The notes under the pieces: generated by a model
Database searches by the model: none
What the model was told of the DNA's origin: nothing
Seen by the model: the letters and a program-made list of their open reading frames with translations, nothing else
From: Blautia hansenii DSM 20583
GTDB taxonomy: Bacteria > Bacillota > Clostridia > Lachnospirales > Lachnospiraceae
Direction of reading: 5' to 3'
NCBI RefSeq assembly: GCF_002222595.2
Contig: NZ_CP022413.2
Location: 132,501 to 196,500 of the forward strand
Length of the DNA stretch: 64,000 nucleotides
Position numbers and translations under genes: made by a program
Shown here: one piece after another, positions 38,761-47,228 of the stretch
Position numbering within the stretch: position 1 is the first letter of the stretch
Layout of the letters: each line of letters starts with the position of its first letter

Positions 38761-39178
38761 ACCGATTGTGATGAAGCATTTTTCAACAGTGCACACCTCG
38801 TTTGTAGTAGACTTTACATTTACAAACAACATAACGATTTTAATGGGGGACTCCGGAACAGGAAAGACAGCAACCTTCTCATTTATTAGAGAGTGTATGG
38901 CGCTCAATTCTAAAATTTTGTGTATGGATAATTATGATTATCAGAAAAATATAAAAGAGATAATTGTCCGTACCAAAGGGAAACTGATTGTTATTGATAA
39001 TGCAGACATTTTATTAGATGACGATATAAGAAAGTATATTTCTTTAGATGATAAAAATCAGTATTTAATTATAGGAAGAAATCCTAAAAATTTATTTGCG
39101 ACGAAAGAGAATTTATTTGAGCTGGAGAGTAAAAAAATCGGAGAGCAGACAGTGTTTAGGATAAAGCCATATATGTAA
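38750..39178 (+). CDS. Minimal P-loop ATPase-like protein
   Basis: A 142-residue protein with a clear nucleotide-binding core. Walker A is GDSGTGKT (residues 33-40), preceded by a beta strand (NNITILM), and a Walker B-like strand is KLIVIDNADILL (about 79-90). A further strand, QYLIIGRNP, resembles a sensor-1 position. At 142 residues it is far shorter than SMC-, OLD- or AAA-type ATPases: it has no room for a coiled coil, lid domain or effector domain. It overlaps the DUF4869-like gene by 11 bp. It probably works in trans with its neighbours. Confidence 0.75.
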   Translation: MKSKPIVMKHFSTVHTSFVVDFTFTNNITILMGDSGTGKTATFSFIRECMALNSKILCMDNYDYQKNIKEIIVRTKGKLIVIDNADILLDDDIRKYISLDDKNQYLIIGRNPKNLFATKENLFELESKKIGEQTVFRIKPYM

Positions 39179-39248
39179 GAAAAGGGTCATTTTGTAAACA
39201 GCGATTTTATGTATAATACGTATATGGAATTGAGAGAGGGGAGTTAAA

Positions 39249-39485
39249 GTGAAAGAATTTATTTCTGTAAATAAAAGAAAGATATATACAGTGCTCTTTC
39301 TTATTAGTTTGCTTGTGTATTATAAAGTTTATTGGTTCTTGTATTCCATCATCGTATCTCAGTTTTCACTGCCCATAGGAACACTTTCAATAATAGATTT
39401 TATTTTTATGTTTCTTTTCCTCCTCTCGGCAGTGCCGTGTTCAGAACTGTTAAAGCGAGGAATTTTAAAATTTCTGGAAATGTAA
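39249..39485 (+). CDS. Small membrane protein, unknown
   Basis: A 78-residue protein with two hydrophobic segments (about 13-33 and 44-66) and a short basic tail. GAGAGGGG lies before the start, which is a GTG. No family is recognised. It lies 70 bp after the ATPase gene, with TATAAT at 39212-39217 between them, so it may have its own promoter. A perfect inverted repeat covers its stop codon. Confidence 0.55.
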   Translation: MKEFISVNKRKIYTVLFLISLLVYYKVYWFLYSIIVSQFSLPIGTLSIIDFIFMFLFLLSAVPCSELLKRGILKFLEM

Positions 39486-39512
39486 AAAACTATACATTTC
39501 CAGAAATAAAAA
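39471..39512. terminator. Perfect 14-bp inverted repeat terminator
   Basis: Arms TTTCTGGAAATGTA (39471-39484) and TACATTTCCAGAAA (39493-39506) are exact complements with an 8-base loop. The stop codon of the small membrane protein lies inside the structure. It separates convergent genes. Confidence 0.7.
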
Positions 39513-39531
39513 AGACCATCTTTCCGTAGAG

Positions 39532-39828
39532 TTACAGCTTAAATGGAAAGTAAGAGGCTGTTTTATATATTAGGAAAGCACCTAAAATAAGAACAGTCCA
39601 TTTGAGCATAAAAAGGATAGAATTTTTCAAAGGGGACATATTGGCGTAGTCTATTTTAAAATCTACAAAACACGTGGAAAGAACACAGGTTAAACTTAGA
39701 GCAGGGCAGTCATACCATAAGTTTGAAGTTGATAAAAGTATATAAGCGGTTACAAAAAAAGTTATCCATGCTGTTATGCGAACAAAATAGACAGAAATTT
39801 TATGGTTAAATGCTGTAAACTTTTTCAT
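39532..39828 (-). CDS. Small membrane protein, unknown
   Basis: A 98-residue protein with about three hydrophobic segments (about 12-32, 40-52, 70-90) and several cysteines in the middle. AGAGGAA precedes the ATG on the minus strand. I recognise no family. It lies downstream of the secreted protein gene at 39881, with 52 bp between them, and may be co-transcribed with it. Confidence 0.5.
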   Translation of the reverse strand: MKKFTAFNHKISVYFVRITAWITFFVTAYILLSTSNLWYDCPALSLTCVLSTCFVDFKIDYANMSPLKNSILFMLKWTVLILGAFLIYKTASYFPFKL

Positions 39829-39880
39829 ATCAGATATTCCTCTTTACGATGCAGCTTTTAAAAATATAGATTTTAATCTG

Positions 39881-40522
39881 CTAATTTTGAAAAGTCAGTG
39901 TTTGGTGGTCATAGCAATATTGGTAGTGAACCGGCATAATAGAAGAAGATGTCATAAATGAAATATGTGCATAATTGTCTTCTGTAAAATCTAAATCTGT
40001 ATTATCAGACATGGTCATTGTACCATTGTTGTAAAAATCTCCATTCACGATATATTCAAGCTCATATCCATTTCTAAACCACATATCCACATCGCCTGAA
40101 AACTGTTTTGAAGAACCATCGTGATTTTTTTCCATATTTACAAGGTATATATTGGATAATCCCCAATAATGTCCCGACTCACTTGTTTCACAGTATAATT
40201 CCAGCTGAGGCTTATAAGTAGCAGTCACATCAAGAGGTATATTTAATATTCGATGGCATTTGGAAGATGTGTCGCTGTCAGCGCTTTCTTCAGGAAATAA
40301 TTTGAGAGCTTTATCGTAGGATATCTCGGCTGCTTCAGCGTAATGCGTTACCATTTCTGAGAAACTCATTGGCTCACTGAAGGTTACATTTGAGTTTTCA
40401 GTGCTACGAATGTCTATAACGTCTGTGGTATTAAGTTTTGTGTTTTTTTCTGTATAGATAATAGAAGAAAGGGCAGCTAGGGAAAGAGTTGCAGCTATTA
40501 AAATTTTTGTTGCTTTTTTCAT
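39881..40522 (-). CDS. Secreted protein of unknown function
   Basis: A 213-residue protein with an N-terminal signal or anchor segment (KKATKILIAATLSLAALSSII). The start MKKATK is chosen because AAGGAGG lies 7 bases before it. The mature region is Ser/Thr/Asp-rich, with aromatic-rich strands such as GHYWGLSNIYLVNM and VDMWFRNGYELEYIVNG, which suggests a beta-sheet extracellular domain. Three Cys residues (near 103, 123 and the C-terminus) are present. No family recognised. Confidence 0.6.
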   Translation of the reverse strand: MKKATKILIAATLSLAALSSIIYTEKNTKLNTTDVIDIRSTENSNVTFSEPMSFSEMVTHYAEAAEISYDKALKLFPEESADSDTSSKCHRILNIPLDVTATYKPQLELYCETSESGHYWGLSNIYLVNMEKNHDGSSKQFSGDVDMWFRNGYELEYIVNGDFYNNGTMTMSDNTDLDFTEDNYAHISFMTSSSIMPVHYQYCYDHQTLTFQN

Positions 40523-40672
40523 TGCGATACCTCCTTGCTCTATAAGACTTTTCAACATTATTTAAAAATTTTCTTTTTTTTTATTATATCACAGTTTATC
40601 ATATTATCATAATAAAATTTGTTTCTTCTTGCATTTTAGGGAAAAATATGCTATTGTATTTTTACAAAGTAT

Positions 40673-40704
40673 TGGAAACGTTACCGATATCGTTACCGGA
40701 AACG
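40673..40704 (+). promoter_or_regulatory. Tandem LacI-type operators upstream of malQ
   Basis: GGAAACG occurs at 40674-40680 and again at 40698-40704 (24 bp apart); CGTTACCG occurs at 40679-40686 and 40691-40698 (12 bp apart). TGGAAACGTTACCG fits the cre/LacI-family consensus at most fixed positions. A possible promoter, TTGCAT-N17-TATTGT, lies just upstream at 40629-40657, so the sites fall after the start of transcription. Candidate binders are the LacI-type regulator encoded at 42232 or CcpA. Confidence 0.55.
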
Positions 40705-40739
40705 CATGAGAAAGAACAGGAATATAAGGAGAAAGAAAA

Positions 40740-42218
40740 ATGAGAGCGAGCGGAGTGCTGCTTCCGATTTCATCACTGCCTTCAGCTTATGGAATTGGCA
40801 GTTTTTCAAAGGAAGCTTATGAATTTGTGGAACAGTTAAAGACAGGAGGACAAAAATATTGGCAGATTTTGCCGTTAGGTCCTACGGGGTATGGGGACTC
40901 ACCATATCAATCTTTTTCTACTTATGCAGGAAATCCTTATTATATAGATTTAGAAACATTGATAGAGGATGGTCTTTTGACAAAAGAGGAATGTGATGCG
41001 TGTGATTTTGGAGATAATCCTTCTTATATTGATTATGAAAAAATTTATTACCAGCGTTTTTCTATTTTAAGAAAAGCTTTTGCACGTTTTGAGGCAGATG
41101 AGGATTTTTATGATTTTGTAAAGGAAAATGAATTTTGGCTTGAAGATTACAGCCTTTATATGGCAATTAAAAACAGCCTTGACGGTATTAGCTGGAGTCA
41201 GTGGGAAGAGCGTTTAAAATGCAGAGATGCAAAGGCGTTAGAACAGAAAAAGCAGGAATTGGCAGATGAAGTGCAGTTTATTCGTTTTCAGCAGTATGAG
41301 TTTACAAAGCAGTGGCAGAAGCTGAAAGCATTTGCTAATGAGAGAGGGATTTCTATTATTGGAGATATTCCCATTTATGTTGCTTTTGACAGTGCAGATG
41401 CGTGGGCAAATCCTGAGCTTTTCCAATTTGATGAAAATTCAGAACCCACAGCAGTTGCCGGCTGTCCGCCGGATGCTTTTTCAGCAACGGGACAACTGTG
41501 GGGAAATCCTTTGTATAATTGGGAATATCATGCTTCTACGGGGTTTGCGTGGTGGATACAGCGTTTAAAATATTGCTTTAAACTTTATGACGTGGTACGT
41601 GTAGACCATTTCAGAGGTTTTGATGAATATTATGCAATTCCTTACGGAAATGAGACTGCCGAGTTCGGTGCATGGCAGAAGGGACCGGGGATTGACTTAT
41701 TCCGTGCAGTAAAGCAGGCACTTGGTGATGTAAACATTATTGCAGAAGATTTAGGGTACTTAACTGACAGTGTACTAAAGCTATTGCAGGATACCGGCTA
41801 TCCGGGAATGAAAGTACTTCAGTTTGCTTTTGACTCAAGGGAAGAAAGTGATTATCTTCCACATAATTATAATAAAAATTGTGTTGTTTATACAGGAACA
41901 CATGATAACGATACCATTTTGGGATGGCTGGAAGAAATGGCGCCAGAGGACAGAGCTTTTGCTCAAAGATATATGAATAATGAAAAGTCTGTTGCCGAAG
42001 AACTTCCTTGGGATTTTATTCGTCTTGCAATGGCATCGGTAGCGGATTTAGCGGTTATTCCTGTTCAGGATTATTTGGGGCTTGGAACAGAGGCCAGAAT
42101 TAATAAGCCTTCTACTTTGGGATATAATTGGAAATGGAGATTAAAACGGGGACAGTTACAGGAAGATATATTAGAAAAAATGTATGATATGACAAAACTT
42201 TATGGAAGGATTTCCTGA
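40740..42218 (+). CDS. malQ: 4-alpha-glucanotransferase (amylomaltase)
   Basis: A 492-residue glycoside hydrolase family 77 enzyme that transfers alpha-1,4-glucan segments between maltodextrins and releases glucose. Family motifs include RASGVLLPISSLPSAYGIGSF at the N-terminus, YWQILPLGPTGYGDSPYQSFS, DIPIYVAFDSADAWANPELF, and the nucleophile region VVRVDHFRGFDEYY. IIAEDLGY and TGTHDNDTILGW follow, with catalytic acid and transition-state residues. Length is normal. It is first in an operon with a LacI regulator and glycogen phosphorylase, downstream of tandem operators. Confidence 0.96.
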   Translation: MRASGVLLPISSLPSAYGIGSFSKEAYEFVEQLKTGGQKYWQILPLGPTGYGDSPYQSFSTYAGNPYYIDLETLIEDGLLTKEECDACDFGDNPSYIDYEKIYYQRFSILRKAFARFEADEDFYDFVKENEFWLEDYSLYMAIKNSLDGISWSQWEERLKCRDAKALEQKKQELADEVQFIRFQQYEFTKQWQKLKAFANERGISIIGDIPIYVAFDSADAWANPELFQFDENSEPTAVAGCPPDAFSATGQLWGNPLYNWEYHASTGFAWWIQRLKYCFKLYDVVRVDHFRGFDEYYAIPYGNETAEFGAWQKGPGIDLFRAVKQALGDVNIIAEDLGYLTDSVLKLLQDTGYPGMKVLQFAFDSREESDYLPHNYNKNCVVYTGTHDNDTILGWLEEMAPEDRAFAQRYMNNEKSVAEELPWDFIRLAMASVADLAVIPVQDYLGLGTEARINKPSTLGYNWKWRLKRGQLQEDILEKMYDMTKLYGRIS

Positions 42219-42231
42219 GAAGGGCATAAAG

Positions 42232-43275
42232 ATGGGAAACATGACGATTAAGGATATTGCAAAAAAATGCGGTGTTGGCGTAAGTACAGTATCAAGAGCA
42301 ATGAACAATCATCCGGATATCAATCCTAAGACAAAAGAGCTGATTATGAAAACTATTGAAGAATTTAATTACGTACCGAACAACAGCGCCAGAAATTTAA
42401 AAAGAATACAGTCAAAAGCCATTGCTGTACTGGTAAAGGGAATTGGGAATACTTTTTTCAGTGATATTGTAAGCGGTTTGGAAAGAGAGTGCCAAAAGAA
42501 GAATTATAGCTGTATTTTACAGCATGTAGAGGAGCAGGAGGATGAGCTGGACATTGCGCTGCATATTATTAAGGAAAAAAAGCTTCAGGGATTAATTTTT
42601 CTGGGGGGAAGTTTTTCGCACCCAAAAGAAAAGATGGAGCAGCTTGAAGTACCTTATGTGCTCAGTACCATTCGAACAGCAGGAGAAAATTGTGAGCAGT
42701 ATGCTGCCGTATCCGTAGATGATTTTAAAGAGAGCTATAAAATGACAGAATATCTCCTTCAATTAGGGCATGAAAGGATTGCGATTTTGACAGCACCTAA
42801 AGAGGACGAGAGTATTGGAAAGCTTCGTCTTATGGGATATGCACAGGCATTAAAGGATAAAAAAATACCTGTTCAGGAAGAATTGATTGGTTATATGGAT
42901 GCGAAAAAAGACCGATATTCTTTTCAGACAGGATATAAGCTGACAAAGGAACTTTTAAAAAAGACCGATTTTACAGCTTTATATGCTACCTCGGATACTT
43001 TGGCGATTGGCGCATGCAGAGCTTTAAAAGAAGCCGGAATTTCTGTTCCTGATGAATGTTCCGTGGCAGGGTTTGACGGTATGGAGGCAGGAGAATTTTA
43101 TATTCCGAGTATTACAACCATACGTCAGCCTGTGGAGAAAATTGCGAAAGCAACGGCAGAGCTGCTGTTTGATATGATAAAAGGAAAGGAAGTTCCCAGA
43201 CAGTTGGTTTTTGAGGGAGAACTTTTAGAAAGAGAGTCAACAGCTTTCAGCTCTTGCCATGAGAGTGTAAAATAA
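42232..43275 (+). CDS. LacI family transcriptional regulator
   Basis: A 347-residue regulator. The start MGNMTIKDIA at 42232 is preferred because GAAGGGC precedes it; an in-frame ATG at 42202 lies inside malQ. The helix-turn-helix MTIKDIAKKCGVGVSTVSRAMNNHPDI is canonical, followed by the hinge YVPNNSARNLKR. The periplasmic-binding-like core ends with VAGFDGMEAGEFYIPSITTIRQP, typical of sugar-responsive members. It lies between malQ and the phosphorylase gene, so it likely controls this operon through the tandem sites before malQ. The inducer is probably a maltodextrin or glucose, by inference. Confidence 0.93.
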   Translation: MGNMTIKDIAKKCGVGVSTVSRAMNNHPDINPKTKELIMKTIEEFNYVPNNSARNLKRIQSKAIAVLVKGIGNTFFSDIVSGLERECQKKNYSCILQHVEEQEDELDIALHIIKEKKLQGLIFLGGSFSHPKEKMEQLEVPYVLSTIRTAGENCEQYAAVSVDDFKESYKMTEYLLQLGHERIAILTAPKEDESIGKLRLMGYAQALKDKKIPVQEELIGYMDAKKDRYSFQTGYKLTKELLKKTDFTALYATSDTLAIGACRALKEAGISVPDECSVAGFDGMEAGEFYIPSITTIRQPVEKIAKATAELLFDMIKGKEVPRQLVFEGELLERESTAFSSCHESVK

Positions 43276-43297
43276 GCAGAAATAGAGGAGAAATGAC

Positions 43298-45562
43298 GTG
43301 GAAGAAAAATTGCAAATATTATTAAAAGAGAAATTTAACAAAAATCTGGATAATTGCAGCAAGGAAGAAATTTTTGAAGCATTACTTCTGCTAACGAAGG
43401 AAGCAAATGGAAAACTTCCGAGAAACGAAGGAGAAAAAAAGCTGTATTATATTTCCGCAGAATTTTTAATAGGAAAGCTCTTATCTAATAATTTAATAAA
43501 CTTGGGATTATATGAAGAAGCAGAGCAGATTTTAAGAAAACATGGACATGAGCTTTGCGAAATAGAAGAGTTGGAATGTGAACCTTCTTTAGGAAACGGA
43601 GGCTTGGGAAGATTAGCTGCTTGTTTCTTGGACTCTATTGCCACATTGGGACTTCCGGGAGATGGAATTGGATTAAACTATCATTTTGGATTATTTCAAC
43701 AGAAATTTGAAAAATTAAAACAAAAAGAACTTAAAAATCCATGGATTACCAAAGAAAGCTGGCTTACAAAGCAGCCGGAATGTTTTAAAGTTGATTTTAA
43801 AGATTTTTCTTTGAACGCAGTGTTGTACGATATTGATGTACCGGGATACCAGTCAGGATGCAGTCGTTTACACTTATTTGACGCAGAGACCGTAGATGAA
43901 ACCATAGTAGGAGAAGACAGTATTGATTTTGATAAAGAAGAAATCAAAAAGAATATTACGCTTTTCCTTTATCCGGATGACTCTGACGAAGCAGGACGTA
44001 AACTGCGTATTTATCAGCAGTATTTCATGGTAAGCGGTGGCGCACAGTTTATTTTAAAAGAATGTGAAGACAAAGGCTATGATTTGCACAAGTTGTGGGA
44101 GCATGTCGTAATTCAGATTAATGATACACATCCGTCTATGGTTATTCCTGAGATTATTCGCTTGCTTCTAAAAAAAGGATTTTCTATGGATGAAGCAGTG
44201 GAAACAGTTACGAAGACCTGTGCATATACGAACCATACGATTTTAGCAGAAGCTCTTGAAAAATGGCCGATAGAATATTTAGAGGAAGTAGTTCCTCAGC
44301 TTATTCCGATTATAAAAGAACTGGATAAGAGAGTTCGCAGAAAGTATAAAGACAAATCTGTATATATTATTGATGATGAAGACAGGGTGCACATGGCTCA
44401 CATGGATATTCACTATGGTTTTTCTGTAAACGGTGTTGCTGCGCTGCATACGGATATTTTGAAAAATCAGGAACTGAAAAATTTTTATGATATTTATCCC
44501 GAAAAATTCAATAATAAAACAAACGGAATTACATTTCGTCGTTGGCTTTTACACTGCAATAGGCAGTTAAGTGCATATATTGAAGAATTAATCGGAAGTG
44601 GGTTTAAACAGGATGCAAGTCAACTGGAAAAGCTTATGGATTTTGCAGATAATCAGGCAGTTTTCCATAAACTGGCAGAGATTAAACGAGAAAAGAAGTT
44701 GGAATTTAAGAAATTCCTTCAGGAAACACAGGACGTTGAAATCAATGAAAATTCTATTATGGACGTTCAGGTCAAGAGACTTCATGAGTATAAACGTCAG
44801 CAGATGAATGCTTTATATGCCATTTATAAGTATTTGGATATTAAAGCAGGAAATAAACCAAAGACACCGATTACCATGATTTTTGGTGCAAAAGCAGCAC
44901 CGGCTTATGTTATTGCAAAAGATATTATTCATTTAATTTTGTGTTTGCAGGAGTTGATTGAAAACGATGAGGAAGTACGTCCGTACTTTAGAGTTTTGAT
45001 GATTGAAAATTATAATGTTTCTAAAGCTGCAAAGATTATTCCGGCAGCAGATATTTCAGAACAGATTTCTCTGGCATCAAAGGAGGCTTCCGGTACAGGG
45101 AATATGAAGTTTATGCTTAATGGTGCATTAACCTTAGGTACAGAGGATGGCGCAAATGTAGAAATCCGAGACTTGGTAGGTGATGAAAATATTTACATTT
45201 TCGGAAAGAAACCACAGCAGGTTATTGATTTATATGAAGAAAAGGGATATTGCTCAAAAGATATTTATGAAGAGGATGAACTTATTCATAAGTTGGTAGA
45301 TTTTATTGTGGGCAAAGAAATGCTTGCTATCGGTGATGAAAAAAATCTGAAACGACTTCATAAAGAACTAGTAGGTAAAGACTGGTTTATGACACTTCTC
45401 GATACTAAAGAATATATTGAAACCAAAGAAAAGGTATATCAGGATTATGAAAATCAGGAGGAATGGAATAAAAAGGTACTTGTAAATACTGCAAAAGCAG
45501 GATTTTTCTCATCTGACAGAACTATTGAACAGTATAATAAAGATATTTGGAAATTGAAATAA
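43298..45562 (+). CDS. glgP: Glycogen/alpha-glucan phosphorylase
   Basis: A 754-residue PLP enzyme that releases glucose 1-phosphate from glycogen or maltodextrins. It starts with GTG after GAGGAG. Motifs include [57 protein letters not shown] and the PLP-lysine segment [20 protein letters not shown] near residue 604. It is slightly shorter than the 800-residue norm, as in many Firmicutes. It completes a maltodextrin-breakdown operon with malQ: MalQ disproportionates short chains and the phosphorylase trims them. Confidence 0.95.
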   Translation: MEEKLQILLKEKFNKNLDNCSKEEIFEALLLLTKEANGKLPRNEGEKKLYYISAEFLIGKLLSNNLINLGLYEEAEQILRKHGHELCEIEELECEPSLGNGGLGRLAACFLDSIATLGLPGDGIGLNYHFGLFQQKFEKLKQKELKNPWITKESWLTKQPECFKVDFKDFSLNAVLYDIDVPGYQSGCSRLHLFDAETVDETIVGEDSIDFDKEEIKKNITLFLYPDDSDEAGRKLRIYQQYFMVSGGAQFILKECEDKGYDLHKLWEHVVIQINDTHPSMVIPEIIRLLLKKGFSMDEAVETVTKTCAYTNHTILAEALEKWPIEYLEEVVPQLIPIIKELDKRVRRKYKDKSVYIIDDEDRVHMAHMDIHYGFSVNGVAALHTDILKNQELKNFYDIYPEKFNNKTNGITFRRWLLHCNRQLSAYIEELIGSGFKQDASQLEKLMDFADNQAVFHKLAEIKREKKLEFKKFLQETQDVEINENSIMDVQVKRLHEYKRQQMNALYAIYKYLDIKAGNKPKTPITMIFGAKAAPAYVIAKDIIHLILCLQELIENDEEVRPYFRVLMIENYNVSKAAKIIPAADISEQISLASKEASGTGNMKFMLNGALTLGTEDGANVEIRDLVGDENIYIFGKKPQQVIDLYEEKGYCSKDIYEEDELIHKLVDFIVGKEMLAIGDEKNLKRLHKELVGKDWFMTLLDTKEYIETKEKVYQDYENQEEWNKKVLVNTAKAGFFSSDRTIEQYNKDIWKLK

Positions 45563-45672
45563 AAGATTGAAAAGCTTTGCCGGAATATTCATTTTTATTC
45601 TTAGGCTATACAAGGCAAAAAAATTGTGTTAATTTTATATGTGTTAAATTTTGAAGCTAGGAGGAAAGAAAT

Positions 45673-46224
45673 TTGAAGGAACTGGCAGAGCTTTTTTGGA
45701 TTTTTGCAAAAATGGGAGCCGTGACTTTTGGGGGCGGTTATGCCATGCTTCCGATTATCCAAAGAGAAATCGTGGAGAAAAGGCAGTGGGCAACTGAGGC
45801 AGAGGTTATGGATTACTATGCAATAGGTCAATGCACACCCGGTATTATTGCAGTAAATACTTCCACTTTTATCGGATATAAGAGAAAAGGAATTGCCGGA
45901 GGTTTTACAGCAACTTTTGGTTTTGTATTTCCGTCTCTTGTGATTATTACAATTATTGCGGCATTTCTTCAGAATTTTGCACATATTTCTTATGTAGCGC
46001 ATGCTTTTAACGGAATTCGTGCCTGTGTATGTGCTCTGATTTTAGATGCAGTTATCAAATTAGGTAAAAAGTCTGTAATTGATAAGTGGTGTGCCGTAAT
46101 CTGTGTTGTGATTACATTATTAAGTGTGTTCACTTCTTTATCCCCGGTTATTTTGGTAGTGCTGGCAGCAGTTGCCGGAATTTCCATTAAGAATATTCAG
46201 AAGATGCAGGGGGAAAAGAAATGA
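45673..46224 (+). CDS. Chromate transporter family, first half
   Basis: A 183-residue membrane protein corresponding to one half of a ChrA-type transporter. The domain motif is FAKMGAVTFGGGYAMLPIIQREIVEK near the N-terminus, with a proline-containing GQCTPGIIAVNTSTFIGYK motif near 57. It starts at TTG after TAGGAGG. Four to six hydrophobic segments follow. It overlaps the second half by 4 bp, so the pair probably assembles as a heterodimer. The physiological anion may not be chromate. Confidence 0.9.
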   Translation: MKELAELFWIFAKMGAVTFGGGYAMLPIIQREIVEKRQWATEAEVMDYYAIGQCTPGIIAVNTSTFIGYKRKGIAGGFTATFGFVFPSLVIITIIAAFLQNFAHISYVAHAFNGIRACVCALILDAVIKLGKKSVIDKWCAVICVVITLLSVFTSLSPVILVVLAAVAGISIKNIQKMQGEKK

Positions 46225-46757
46225 TTTACTTAAGACTTTTTTATGAATTTGCCAAAACCGGACTCTTTGCAGTGGGTGGTGGTATGGCGACTATTCCATT
46301 TTTATATGCAATTTCTGAAAAAACTGGTTGGTTTACAGCAGCAGATATTGGAAACATGATTGCAATTTCTGAGTCTACACCGGGAGCTATGGGTGTGAAT
46401 ATGTCCACTTATGTAGGATTTTCTGTAAAAGGCGTTTTGGGTGCAGTGATTGCAACGTTGGGGCTGGTGTTGCCATCTATTATTGTGATTTTAATTATCA
46501 GCAGGATGTTAGAGAAATTTAAAGACTCTAAGCTGGTACAGAAGATATTTTACGGTTTGAGACCGGCATCCACAGGCCTGATTATTGCAGCAGGCGTAGG
46601 AGTGGCAACAGAAACTTTCTTTGGCGGCAGTGTAATACAGTGCGTGGAGAGAGGAATTTTAGCAGTGGTATTGTATTTTGCCATTTGTAAGTGGAAAAAG
46701 CATCCTGTGGTCTATATTGCAGCGGCAGCAGTTGCGGGGATTATTTTTCAGTTGTAG
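46221..46757 (+). CDS. Chromate transporter family, second half
   Basis: A 178-residue protein homologous to the preceding gene, with FAKTGLFAVGGGMATIPFLYAISEKTGW and SESTPGAMGVNMSTYVGF at matching positions. The two carry the short-chain form of the CHR superfamily, in which each half is a separate gene. The 4-bp overlap indicates translational coupling. No regulator gene is adjacent. Confidence 0.9.
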   Translation: MIYLRLFYEFAKTGLFAVGGGMATIPFLYAISEKTGWFTAADIGNMIAISESTPGAMGVNMSTYVGFSVKGVLGAVIATLGLVLPSIIVILIISRMLEKFKDSKLVQKIFYGLRPASTGLIIAAGVGVATETFFGGSVIQCVERGILAVVLYFAICKWKKHPVVYIAAAAVAGIIFQL

Positions 46758-46824
46758 AAATAAAAGAAAGGGACAGCCATATTCAATATTTTAAATATAT
46801 ATTTTATGGTTGTTCCTTCTTAAA

Positions 46825-47087
46825 TCATTTCATTTTACGCCAATCACTTTCTAAAATTGCCATGAGAATATCATCGGCATAATTATTTTCATCCATAATG
46901 GCATCTCGCCGAATACCTTCCCTTTTAAATCCGGCTTTTAAATATACTTTTTCTGCACGTGGATTAAAGGAGTAAACATTCAACTCTAAACGATGTAGTT
47001 TTTATTCTTCAAACGCAAAATCACGGGTGATTTCTGTAACCCAAGTGCCAATTCCATGCCCTTGCTGGGAAGATGAAAGCAGAAAGC
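46825..47087 (-). pseudogene. GNAT acetyltransferase remnant
   Basis: On the minus strand, the reading QQGHGIGTWVTEITRDFAFEE, then a TAA at 47002-47004, then KLHRLELNVYSFNPRAEKVY and on to ILMAILESDWRKMK before a normal stop, matches the C-terminal half of a RimJ/RimL-type GNAT N-acetyltransferase. The acetyl-CoA loop QxxGxG/A survives, but the N-terminal ~90 residues have no recognisable match and one codon is now a stop (TTA to TAA would explain it). The gene is therefore dead. The rest of 46758-47228 shows no complete gene; a short plus-strand frame to 47182 has no recognisable identity. Confidence 0.75.
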
Positions 47088-47186
47088 ACTTAGGCAGAAG
47101 ATAAAGAAAGCTATCTGATAGCAAAAGGAAAACGGGAGAAAGAAATTTCAAAATTGATTAAAAAATTGCCGGTGAAAAGATAAAGA

Positions 47187-47212
47187 GGAGTTGCTGCATT
47201 AGCAACAACTCC
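47187..47212 (-). terminator. Terminator after threonine aldolase
   Basis: GGAGTTGCTGC and GCAACAACTCC form an 11-bp stem with one mismatch, followed on the minus strand by a T-containing tail. Confidence 0.65.
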
Positions 47213-47228
47213 AATTATAAAAATGTGA

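Noticed and set aside
45601-46002. Minus-strand frame of 133 codons overlapping the chromate transporter gene
   Set aside because: It is antisense to a well-supported gene and Cys/Asn/Ser-rich without family features.
47101-47182. Short plus-strand frame ending KLPVKR
   Set aside because: It is open for fewer than 30 codons after a stop and no family could be recognised, so it is not listed as a gene.
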